In this document: in pieces, positions 37,001 through 44,183 of the stretch
Position numbering within the stretch: position 1 is the first letter of the stretch
Layout of the letters: the number at the start of each line of letters is the position of its first letter
Assembly (NCBI RefSeq): GCF_006538725.1
Contig: NZ_BJLQ01000025.1
Coordinates: 1-52,923, forward strand
Length of the DNA stretch: 52,923 nt
Direction of reading: 5' to 3'
From: Cellulomonas gelida
GTDB lineage: Bacteria; Actinomycetota; Actinomycetes; Actinomycetales; Cellulomonadaceae
Position numbers and translations under genes: made by a program
Notes under the pieces: model-generated
Told to the model about the DNA's origin: nothing
What the model saw: only the letters and a program-made list of their open reading frames with translations
Database searches by the model: none

Positions 37001-40000
37001 GACCGTGACGGCCGAGGACGGGACCACCACCCGCGGGGCGACCACGGTCGACGGCGTCGCCCGGATCTCCGGGCTGCCGCGCGGGACGTACACGGTCACC
37101 GCGACGGCCGTGAGCGGCCAGACGGGCGAGGCCACGGGCGTGCAGGTGGGCCTCAACCAGGAGGTCCAGACGCAGGTGGTGCTCACCCGGGCCACGGGCG
37201 ACGTCACGATGCGGGTCGTGACGCTGCTGGGCGGGACCAGCGAGACGCCCGTCGGCGGCGCACGCGTCACGGTCTCCGGCGTGACCGGCTACCGCGGCGT
37301 GACGCCTGTGCAGTCGACCGGCACGCCGGTCGCAGTGACCACGTCGACCGGGCGCTTCACGGTCTGCACGGCGGCCAGCGGCTGCTCGACCGACCCGGAG
37401 GTCACCGCGCTCGCGCTCGTCGAGAACCGCATGGACGTGCGGGTCACGGCGGACGGCTACGAGCCGTACGCCCAGAACGGCGTCGACACCACGACGACCG
37501 CGCCCATCACCCTCACCCCGACCGGCCGGGCGTTCACCGGGAACGTGGTGCTCGAGGGGTCGACCAACCCCGCGCTGGAGTACGGCGACGTCGAGTTCTC
37601 GGTGACCGCGGCGCCGCCCGGGGTCGGCCAGATCTCGATCACCGCGGCGAGCGACGGCACGCTCACGTGGAACGACTCGCAGCAGCCCGTGGGCAGCGGC
37701 CTGATCCGCCCGGGTCTGTACAAGGTGGAGGCGTCCCTCGCCGGCTACCTGTCGCTGCCTCCCGTGACGCTCGACGTCCTGCCCAACCAGCCCGCGCCCG
37801 CGTTGACCGTCACGCTGCGCAAGTTCGGCCTGCTGCGCATCGCGGTCGAGTCGGCCGACACGCACGAGGACGTCTTCGGGACCGTGATCACGGTGACGCG
37901 CAACGGCACGTCGGAGCGGCGGACCGCCCTGCCGGGCGACGAGTTCGTCGACTTCGGTCAGTTCGCGCCGGGCTCCTACCCCGTCGAGGTCCGGGCCGCC
38001 GGCTTCGCGCGGTACACCGGGACGGTCGTGGTGACCGCCGGGCAAGGGATCGAGCCGCCGTGGCTCATCTCGCTCGTCCGGCTCGGCACGATCGAGGGCA
38101 CGGTGAAGTCGCAGATCACGCCGATGCTCGTGCAGGACGTGAGCGGCGCGCTCGTCGAGGGCCGCGGGCCGTCCGACGTGCGGTTGTCGACGACGACCGC
38201 GACCAACGGCACCTACTCCTTGACGGGCTCGGTGGAGACCGCCGGCCTCGCCTTCGGCAGCTGGCAGCTCACCGCGAGCGCCGCGGGATACCGGTCGCCG
38301 GCCGACGACACCGACACGATCACGGTCGGCGTCCCGTCCTCCGTGCCGGTCACGGGTCAGAACCTCATGCTCGACCCCGAGCCCGCGTCGCTGACGTTGT
38401 TCGCGACCAACCAGGGTGCTCCCGCGGCGGGCCTGACGGTCCGGCTCACGTACAACGACGGCAGCGTCCCGCCGCCGGCGGCGATCCCGCCGACGTGCGC
38501 GGGACCGGTCACCGACCCCGGGCCGTGCGTGGACACCGCAGCGGGCACGTACGTCTTCCGTGACCTCAAGCCGCTCACGTACACGCTGACGATCTCGGGC
38601 GACGGCTTCTCGCCGCTGTCGATGCCGGTGACGATCGCCGCCGGGGAGATCCGCTCGATGACCGTGCCGGTCACGGCGCCCAACGGCTCGATCCAGGGCA
38701 TCGTGCAGCTGCAGCAGGCGGACGGCAGCATGACGAACGTCTCCGGTGTCGACGTCACGCTGGACCCGGCCGACCCGGGGGCAGCCTCGCGCACCGCGAC
38801 CACCGGGACGGACGGCCGGTACCGCTTCCCGACGGTCCCGGCCGGCTCGTACACGCTGAGCGTGTCCGACGACGGGTTGTCGGCCAGCCGGGTCGTCGTC
38901 CTGCAACCCGGCGACGGGCTCGTCGTCGACCTCATCCTCACGGTCCGCACGTTCTCGCTCGCGGTGACCGTCAACTCGTCGTCGGACCTGACGGGTGCGC
39001 TCGTCAACGTCACGAGCGGGACGACGACACGCGCGGCCCAGCCCGTCGTCAGGTCAGGCACCAACCGCTTCACGACGACGTTCTCGCAGCTCCCTGCGGG
39101 GACGTGGACCGTCGCGCTGTCCGGGCCGTCCGGGCACCTCGGCGTCTGGACGCAGGACGTGACGATCAGCAACGCGGACGCGACGGCCACGTTCACCGTC
39201 GCCGAGACGCAGGTCCGCCTGCGCGCGACGTCGGCGGTGACCGGCGCACCCGGGACCGTCGCGGCCACCGTGAGCCCCACGTCGGACGGGGACCCGCGCG
39301 ACGTCACGCTGGCGGTCGGCGGCAGCGACACCGTCCTGTGGCTGCCGAACACGGGCGCGAGCGTGACCGCGAGCGTCACGGGCGGCTGGGGCCTGACCGT
39401 CAGCCCGACGACGATCGCCGCAGGCGCGACCTTCCAGCTCGTCACCATCACCGTCGAACCCGTCGCGACGACGATCGCGGTCACCAGCTCGCCCGCGACC
39501 GTCGACCTGGGTGACGACGTGGCGGTCGCCGTGCGCGTGACGGCAGGCGCCACGGCGGTGACCGCCGGGCAGGCCGTGCTCGAACGCAACGTCGGCGGGA
39601 CGTGGACGCAGATCGACACGGGCACGCTGGCGACGGGCGGTGCGAACGCCGGCACCGTGACGCTGTCCGCGAGCACCGCCGGCTGGCCGGGCGGCGCCGC
39701 GTCCCTGCGCGTGCGGTACGCCGGCTCGGGTCTCTACGCGGCGTCGAGCAACGTGACCGTGCCCGCCGTGACGATCGTGCTGCCGACCGCGGTCGAGCTC
39801 ACCGCGACCGCCACGGTGCTGACCGCCACGGTCACGACGACCGCGTCGGGCAACCCCGCGGGCACCGTGTCGTTCCAGGTGCGCATCACCGGGACGTGGA
39901 CGGACATCGCGGGCTGCACCGCCCGCCCGGTCTCGACGACGACGGGCATCGCGACGTGCACACCGTCCCCGGCGCTCGCCGCCAGCTCAGCGGTGCGCGC

Positions 40001-40076
40001 ACGCTTCGTCGGCTCGTCGTCCACCTGGGCGACCTCCGCCTGGACCGAGGCCCAGACCCCCGCCGCTGGCCCCTGA
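34008..40076 (+). CDS. CIS-linked giant membrane stalk protein 3 (2022 aa)
   Basis: The third and largest member, from ATG 34008 with GAGGAG upstream. Residues 1-115 and 116-225 are Ig-like, free of cysteine. One membrane helix lies at about 232-254, then a Gly/Ser linker (262-320) and an Asp-Gly-Thr-rich tandem segment (about 359-385). From about 410 to 1690 there are many carboxypeptidase-regulatory-like repeats (GRYLLTFAKAGYETQ, GRYTLTFEADGYSTQ, GTYTVTATAV). The last 240 residues are bacterial Ig-like (TTIAVTSSPATVDLGDDVAV). Cysteines occur only after the helix and in close pairs (CPHLLPGEKC, CTAASGC, CAGPVTDPGPC), as expected of disulfides outside the cell. A stalk or adhesin is the likeliest role. 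It ends the operon. Confidence 0.85.
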   Translation: MARSPRPARVATSVLVEPGAHATPGAAAFLRVHARNVTTSTRDLVVSVVGLEGGWLPAPVSVPGVVPDATVTVELALLPPVGAAPGDYPFVVAVESHATPPAPQERATTLADGSLRVDGVSGLLLSVEPADSTGVRSKRVQVVLANTGDRSARVELDARADAATGGFVHLDARALEVAPHSSVRIGARAGVRRAQVFGTKRRAAFHVTATGDRAPQRFDAAFTARPLLPGSALRATAVLGVAVLWVGMVLAALPWLSDQFSGSGRSVDEQAGNSATPRPGSTTDGSAGGGAAPGTGGGGSGGGSGDGSGGGAGGGTGPGEADEGVRVSGVVTSSDPSAVTVQVVPAGALPAASEQAGSSDGTTSDGTASDGTASDGTAADGTATGSSAAGAGAVIRQAGYVQVDAAAARAVVAAPADESQAPIGKISGLALPVERADVASQRRTTTTGADGAWAFAGLSATGRYLLTFAKAGYETQRFWVTGAEAAAAPLELALTPGRGRLAGVVTGPSGPAGGVVLTISDGTTTVTTRTATSGSVGRWEVDGLSTPSTYLVTASSDTLGAQSALATLPAAGSRTVNLTLRAGVATLAGLVSGRDARGGQGGLGGVRVTARAGDVERSATTVTGDRRGTFVLPGLPVPGRYTLTFEADGYSTQTRRVDLTAGGLDELPVTLASIGGTVNGTARDETGAGVAAAGLTLTGTAGTFKTMSSSDATGTYRFDGIPAGEYTLVAEAFGHEPASAQVTVVGSRPATAELVLRTLEGDGLEATSTIVGRATDAGTGARITCPHLLPGEKCELTVSTVVRAPGEPARTVTVRSQPDRPYELPASGERGLYPGLYRLTLSAPGYEPATVDVTVPMGQVVEAATVAMYPSPSIVGSVSARIGVVPTTTCVVAVPAGEPAPGADPCRQVDDTCESTAGACAFIGLNGSYQIDRLSKGGYTVHVIPPASADYVRPDPVSVTLTPGDVKRVDWLLDRLGVLFVSVYSTDGTGSISPANGATVTAEDGTTTRGATTVDGVARISGLPRGTYTVTATAVSGQTGEATGVQVGLNQEVQTQVVLTRATGDVTMRVVTLLGGTSETPVGGARVTVSGVTGYRGVTPVQSTGTPVAVTTSTGRFTVCTAASGCSTDPEVTALALVENRMDVRVTADGYEPYAQNGVDTTTTAPITLTPTGRAFTGNVVLEGSTNPALEYGDVEFSVTAAPPGVGQISITAASDGTLTWNDSQQPVGSGLIRPGLYKVEASLAGYLSLPPVTLDVLPNQPAPALTVTLRKFGLLRIAVESADTHEDVFGTVITVTRNGTSERRTALPGDEFVDFGQFAPGSYPVEVRAAGFARYTGTVVVTAGQGIEPPWLISLVRLGTIEGTVKSQITPMLVQDVSGALVEGRGPSDVRLSTTTATNGTYSLTGSVETAGLAFGSWQLTASAAGYRSPADDTDTITVGVPSSVPVTGQNLMLDPEPASLTLFATNQGAPAAGLTVRLTYNDGSVPPPAAIPPTCAGPVTDPGPCVDTAAGTYVFRDLKPLTYTLTISGDGFSPLSMPVTIAAGEIRSMTVPVTAPNGSIQGIVQLQQADGSMTNVSGVDVTLDPADPGAASRTATTGTDGRYRFPTVPAGSYTLSVSDDGLSASRVVVLQPGDGLVVDLILTVRTFSLAVTVNSSSDLTGALVNVTSGTTTRAAQPVVRSGTNRFTTTFSQLPAGTWTVALSGPSGHLGVWTQDVTISNADATATFTVAETQVRLRATSAVTGAPGTVAATVSPTSDGDPRDVTLAVGGSDTVLWLPNTGASVTASVTGGWGLTVSPTTIAAGATFQLVTITVEPVATTIAVTSSPATVDLGDDVAVAVRVTAGATAVTAGQAVLERNVGGTWTQIDTGTLATGGANAGTVTLSASTAGWPGGAASLRVRYAGSGLYAASSNVTVPAVTIVLPTAVELTATATVLTATVTTTASGNPAGTVSFQVRITGTWTDIAGCTARPVSTTTGIATCTPSPALAASSAVRARFVGSSSTWATSAWTEAQTPAAGP
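35082..35156 (+). repeat. 15-bp tandem repeat inside the giant stalk gene
   Basis: Five units of about TCGGACGGGACTGCC encode DGTTS-DGTAS-DGTAS-DGTAA-DGTAT in the linker just outside the membrane helix. The near-identical copies indicate slippage-driven expansion; copy number probably varies between strains. Confidence 0.85.
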
Positions 40077-40162
40077 GGCGCGGGCGTCGACGGCGAGTCG
40101 CGGAGCTGGAGGCTGAGCCGGAGGTGCACCGGCGACCCAGCGCGGGACCTCGGAGCCCGGGC

Positions 40163-41488
40163 TCACGCTTGGCGCAGCTGCCTTCTGGCGCTCGTGGCGG
40201 ACCCGGACCGACGGACCGACTGCGACCCCACGAGCTGGCAGGATTGCGCGACCGGGTCGAGCATGCGCGAGCGCAGGTCGCCGACTTCGAGGTCGCCGTG
40301 CTCGGCCTCGGCAGCGAACGCGTCCGTCATGGCGTCCGGGATGCGCTCGGCGAGGCTGACCACCCTGGCGGTGACGGCGTCCGGCTCGAGGTCGGCCTCG
40401 CGTGCGAACCGACGCCACCGGTCGAGGTCGATCTGGTCGAAGCGACGCCGGCCGCCGATCGCCATGGCTGACGTGCGCAGGCCGGTCTGGTTCGTGGAGT
40501 CGTACGGCAGGCCGGACGCGACGTCATAGAGCGGAGCGAGCCGCACGATGGTCTCGAGCAACAGGACCGAGTAGTTCTTCGCGTGGGCGTCGGGGGCCTG
40601 GATCAGGACGTTGAAGGCCAGCGCGTCGACAAAGGCGTCCAGGTTGTGCTGCCGGTCGGAGCGTGTGCTGCTGGCCCGCAGCAGGTCGACGATCCGCACC
40701 GCCCGCGGGCCGCCGCCAGACTCGTACTTGTCGCCCGGGTAGGTGCCGGTGGCCTGGCACATGTCCTCCTGGTGGAGTCGGACGAGGTGACCGTCCCGGT
40801 CGCGGCGCCGGTCGTAGCGTTCGACGATGAGCGCCGACTCGGAGCCGAACCGCTCGAAGCTCGACTTCGCAGCTGAGAGGCCGGTCCGTCGGGCGGTCTG
40901 CAGGCTGATGTGCTCGTTGAGGGCCTGGGACCGGAAGCCGTCCACGCCGGGCTTGATGATGTGGGTCGTCGGCTCGGCGCCAGTGGCTTCGCACCACGCC
41001 TCGCCTTCGCGCCGCAGGGCGAACTTGGCCTGTGCGCCTGCCAGAGACCAGCGCTCTCGCGGGGCGAGCCAGCTGGCGGCGGGGTTGGTGCGCAGCTCGG
41101 CCAGGCGCCTCTCGATGTCGCGGTCGGTGAGCGGTTCGAGCGTGCCGCTGCGCGCCAGGACATCCGCGACCTCGTCCTCGGCGCAGAACTGCACTGCGCC
41201 GGCACAGTCCAGCCCCATGTTCGCCAGCAGTGCGAACGGGTTGCGGGCAGACACGTCGAACTCGCGTGACATCGCCTCCCGGGCGGACTCCCGCTCGGGA
41301 AGGAGCCCTTCCAGGAACGGGCCCACGACCCGCTGGCGGAAAGGGCCACCGCCAAGAGGCATGGTCAGTGAGACCGGTGTGGTGCCTGGGTCGTCGTGGT
41401 ACGTCAGTCGGTGCTGCCCGCCCTGGGTCTGCTCAAGGTCGGCGACGTGCTGTCCGTACAGCAGCACAGCCAGTTGCCGGCTGCTCAC
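40163..41488 (-). CDS. hipA: HipA family serine/threonine kinase toxin
   Basis: A 441-residue protein from GTG 41488 (overlapping the antitoxin stop, GTGA). HipA features in order: N-terminal DQT-type subdomain (VLLYGQHVADLEQTQGGQHRLTYHD), MPLGGGPFRQRVVGPFLEGLLPE, the phosphate loop SLAGAQAKFALRR, HIIKPGVDGF, HQEDMCQATGTYPGDKYE, the catalytic APDAHAKNYSVLL (Asp...His-x-Lys-Asn) and metal-binding PLYDVASGLPY. All key residues are present, so it is probably active. The C-terminal 25 residues are Arg/Ser-rich and unusual. E. coli HipA phosphorylates a tRNA synthetase; targets of this one are unknown. Confidence 0.92.
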   Translation of the reverse strand: MSSRQLAVLLYGQHVADLEQTQGGQHRLTYHDDPGTTPVSLTMPLGGGPFRQRVVGPFLEGLLPERESAREAMSREFDVSARNPFALLANMGLDCAGAVQFCAEDEVADVLARSGTLEPLTDRDIERRLAELRTNPAASWLAPRERWSLAGAQAKFALRREGEAWCEATGAEPTTHIIKPGVDGFRSQALNEHISLQTARRTGLSAAKSSFERFGSESALIVERYDRRRDRDGHLVRLHQEDMCQATGTYPGDKYESGGGPRAVRIVDLLRASSTRSDRQHNLDAFVDALAFNVLIQAPDAHAKNYSVLLLETIVRLAPLYDVASGLPYDSTNQTGLRTSAMAIGGRRRFDQIDLDRWRRFAREADLEPDAVTARVVSLAERIPDAMTDAFAAEAEHGDLEVGDLRSRMLDPVAQSCQLVGSQSVRRSGSATSARRQLRQA

Positions 41489-41748
41489 AGGTCACCCAGA
41501 AGGTCGGTGAGCTCGTTCGAGCGGCGCCGTGCGGGGGTGACGCTGAGGTCGAGCCCGAGCGCGTCGAGCGTGTCGAGGATCTTCCCCAGCTCAGCCCGCT
41601 CCGACTGCCCTTGCTCGAGCGAGATGAGCCATCGCCTGCTGACCCCGGCCCGTTCGGCCAGTTGCGCCTGCGTGAGGCCTTCCCGCCTGCGGGCGCTCAG
41701 GATTGTGGCCCCGATCTGTGCAGGCGTGGTGAGCGGAATGCCGGCCAT
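41485..41748 (-). CDS. hipB: HipB-like Xre family antitoxin
   Basis: An 87-residue protein from ATG 41748, chosen over upstream ATGs at 41811 because those lie across the operator. It has an Xre helix-turn-helix (IGATILSARRREGLTQAQLAERAGVSRRWLISLEQGQSERAELGKILDTLDALGL), then a short basic/acidic tail. It precedes and overlaps hipA by four bases, the standard hipBA order. It should neutralise HipA and repress the operon through the inverted repeat just upstream. Confidence 0.9.
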   Translation of the reverse strand: MAGIPLTTPAQIGATILSARRREGLTQAQLAERAGVSRRWLISLEQGQSERAELGKILDTLDALGLDLSVTPARRRSNELTDLLGDL

Positions 41749-41762
41749 GAAGTGATCGTACG

Positions 41763-41783
41763 TGCACACCGATCCGATGTGCA
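41763..41783. promoter_or_regulatory. Putative HipB operator
   Basis: TGCACA (41763-41768), nine bases, TGTGCA (41778-41783) is a perfect 6-bp inverted repeat whose near edge is 15 bp upstream of the hipB start, in locally less GC-rich DNA. The location fits autorepression of hipBA. Confidence 0.5.
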
Positions 41784-41847
41784 AGGACGGTAACATCCGG
41801 CCAATGCGCAAGCTCGCTCACATGTGCGCCCCGCCCCAGTGGCAGGT

Positions 41848-41946
41848 GCTAGAAGAGCCAGACGAGTAGGAGGGCCACGGCTGCGGTCACGGTCGCGGTC
41901 AGGACGACGACCCACCACGTGTCCGGGTGATTGCACGGGATGAGCT
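41848..41946 (-). repeat. 99-bp direct repeat, left copy (duplicate of zinc-ribbon gene 3' end)
   Basis: It aligns without gaps to 44085-44183 with 88 of 99 bases identical. It encodes, on the minus strand, the last 32 codons plus stop of the zinc-ribbon gene, LIPCNHPDTWWVVVLTAT and the membrane tail. The copy starts at the stop codon and is joined abruptly to Rhs coding sequence, so it is a gene fragment, not a functional gene. Confidence 0.88.
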
Positions 41947-43590
41947 GCGAAACCGCACTGAGCCGGTCCAGCAGGAGTTCGGTGCGCTCACCACAGGCCT
42001 GACGACGAAGTATCAGTACCCCAGCGGTGCGAACGCGAAGGGTCCGCACCGGCTCTCGTCGGCGGTCACCACGAAGACCGGGACGAGCACGCAGACTGCC
42101 ACGGTCTTCGAGTACGACCTTGCTGGTAACCAGACGAAACGCACCGGCACGGGCAGGCCGAGCCAGATCCTGACGTGGGACGCCGAGGGTGAGCTGCGCC
42201 AGGTGAACACGACCGGTGCTGGTACCACCGGTGAGGGCACGATGACTGACGGTGAGGCGTCGTTCGTCTACGACGCGTCCGGTGAACGCCTGGTACGCAA
42301 GACCGACGCGGGGACGACCGTGTACCTGCCTGGCGGGCAGGAGTTCACGGTCCAGAGCTCGGGTGGGGTGGCGGCTAGCCGCTACTACTCGTTCGCGGGC
42401 AGCACGGTCGCGGTGCGCACGGGACGCGGGCTGGGCGGGGTCGACTCGATCGTGTGCGACCGCAACGGCACCCCGCTGGTGTCGGTGAAGAACACGCAGC
42501 GTGCGGGCAAGGTGGTCAAGCAGTACACCGACCCGTTCGGTGGGATCCGTGGCGGTGGGGTGTCCACCGTCAACGGTGACCGCCAGTTCGTCGGGCAGCC
42601 GCGTGATGACGCCACGGGGTTGTCGATGCTCGGTGCCCGGTACTACGACGAGGGCACGGGTCAGTTCGTGTCGGTCGATCCGCAGCTTGATCCGTCGAAC
42701 CCGGCGCAGTTCAACGCCTACGTGTACTCGGGCAACAACCCGTTGACGTGGTCTGATCCTTCGGGTCTGAACTGGTTGAGCGACCGGGTCTCGGGTGCGG
42801 TGAAGTCGGCTTTTTGCGAGCTTGGTCAACAAGTACCAGGCGGAGATCGTCGGGGTGGTGGCCGGTGGTGTGACCTTCGCCGGGTGCATGGTCGGCACGG
42901 CGGGGGCCGGGTCGGTCGGCTGTGCCGCTGCGGCGGGTGCGGTCGGTGGTGCGGTCACGAACCTGTGGAAGTCCAAGGTTCAGCACACCCAGGCCTTCTC
43001 GTGGAACTCATTGGCCGCCGACACGGTCGTCGGCGGGGTCTTGGGTGCTGCGGGTGGTGTGATCGGCAAGGCAGTCGCCCCGATCGCCAAGACCCTCGCC
43101 GCGTCCGTCTCGAACAGTGTGCGCACGGCAACCGCCAGAGCCGGCGGGGCGGTCGCTTCCGCGGCCAGGAAGGCGGGCGACGCGGTCAAGACCGTCGCCA
43201 AGCGCGCCACCAACGCCGCCCGTTCCGGAGGTGGCAAGGCCGCCGCTGCAACTGGCGACGCCGCAAACACAGCCCGGGCGGGTGCCGACGATGTCCTGAA
43301 CGGTGTGCGCCTCCGGGCACAGTTGACTGGCGAGGAGATCTCGGGTGGTCACGCCTTCCAGAAGCACGTACTTGATCGGGCGGAGTTTCCGGGGATCAGG
43401 ACGCGACCGCAGTTCGCGTCGCACGTCGAGGATGTTGTGCTGAGAGGTGAGATGCGTACGCTCTCGGGGGGGGCGAACCGCCTACTGGCAGAACGGGACG
43501 GTAGTGATTCGCAACCCAAGGGCTGTCGACGGCGGCACTGCGTTCCGGACCACGACCGGATACGACTACTTCCTGAACGCACTCCACTGA
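41927..43590 (+). pseudogene. Truncated Rhs/polymorphic toxin gene with two homopolymer frameshifts
   Basis: The frame open from 41927 gives the C-terminal end of an Rhs protein: YD-repeats (VFEYDLAGNQTKRTGTG, FVYDASGERLVRKTDAGT) and the core motif LSMLGARYYDEGTGQFVSVDPQLDPSNPAQFNAYVYSGNNPLTWSDPSGL ending near 42775. The N-terminal shell is absent; the 5' end is fused to antisense repeat sequence. Coding continues after a +1 shift at T5 (42811-42815) with an Ala/Gly-rich linker and, from about 43290, a toxin domain (GHAFQKHVLDRAEFPGIRTR). A second +1 at G8 (43466-43473) restores RTAYWQNGTVVIRNP...DYFLNALH with stop 43588-43590. The toxin looks like a BECR-fold ribonuclease-type domain, but I cannot name it. 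Either a decayed cassette or assembly homopolymer errors. Confidence 0.8.
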
Positions 43591-43600
43591 GGTCGGTGAC

Positions 43601-43804
43601 ATGAGACTGATTGACTCGGACGGCGATCTTGCTGTCGCAATGACACACGATGAGCTTCGCCTGCTGGCGAGTTGCATCGGAGAGGCACTAGAGGCGGTGG
43701 AAGAGTGGGAGTTCTCGACGCGCCTCGGAGCCGACGTTTCTGCGGCGCGGACCTTGCGCTCCGAAATCAACGACGTGCTGAAGGACGCCCCAGATGCGCC
43801 GTGA
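43601..43804 (+). CDS. Probable immunity protein for the Rhs-tip toxin
   Basis: A 67-residue acidic protein, ATG ten bases after the toxin stop, reading MRLIDSDGDLAVAMTHDELRLLASCIGEALEAVEEWEFSTRLG. Its size, acidity and placement directly downstream of a polymorphic-toxin C-terminus fit an immunity protein, and the EVEEWEFxTRLG-like segment resembles small proteins I associate with actinobacterial toxin cassettes. It has no frameshift, unlike the toxin gene, which is what would be expected if the immunity function were still selected. Confidence 0.7.
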   Translation: MRLIDSDGDLAVAMTHDELRLLASCIGEALEAVEEWEFSTRLGADVSAARTLRSEINDVLKDAPDAP

Positions 43805-44084
43805 GCACCTCGGCTAGTTGTGATGCCCAGGCAGGTTGTCCCGCCGTTCGGCGGTGAGTCGGCCAGACAGACGAAAGTGAACCGCCCCGGCTTCAGTGGA
43901 GGGTCGGGGTGTGTGCCGCGTTCCGTGGAAGTGGTCTGCCCCTTGTTCGGGTCTGCCGCATCCCGTTCTTCTGCACGACGTCGCGCTCGGGGACATTGTC
44001 CAGACGTCACCCGGGGGCGAACCGGACTACGGATCTTGTCGACGTGCTGATGGTGACCGGCGACGGCTACACGGTCGTGGGCGG
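43805..44084. other. 280-bp non-coding patch, possible mobile-element remnant
   Basis: No convincing gene. Base composition is less GC-rich and codon structure is absent. Fragments such as GTGAACCGCCCCGGCTTCAG near 43879 look like ends of actinobacterial insertion sequences, but I see no inverted repeats or transposase frame, so this is only a suggestion. The last 50 bp, up to the repeat, read LVDVLMVTGDGYTVVG in one frame, which may be the tail of another broken gene. Confidence 0.3.
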
Positions 44085-44183
44085 GCTAGAAGAGCCAGAC
44101 CAGTAGGAGGGTGAGGGCTGCGGTGACGGTGGCGGTCACGACGACGACCCACCAGGTGTCGGGGTGGTTGCAGGGGATGAGCT
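44085..44183 (-). repeat. 99-bp direct repeat, right copy (3' end of the zinc-ribbon gene)
   Basis: This is the intact parent copy within the zinc-ribbon gene; see 41848-41946. The two copies bracket the Rhs/toxin cassette. Confidence 0.88.

Noticed and set aside
41849..42976. 375-codon minus-strand protein ending in a membrane tail
   Set aside because: Only the last 32 codons (the duplicated zinc-ribbon end) are meaningful; the remainder is antisense to Rhs coding sequence.
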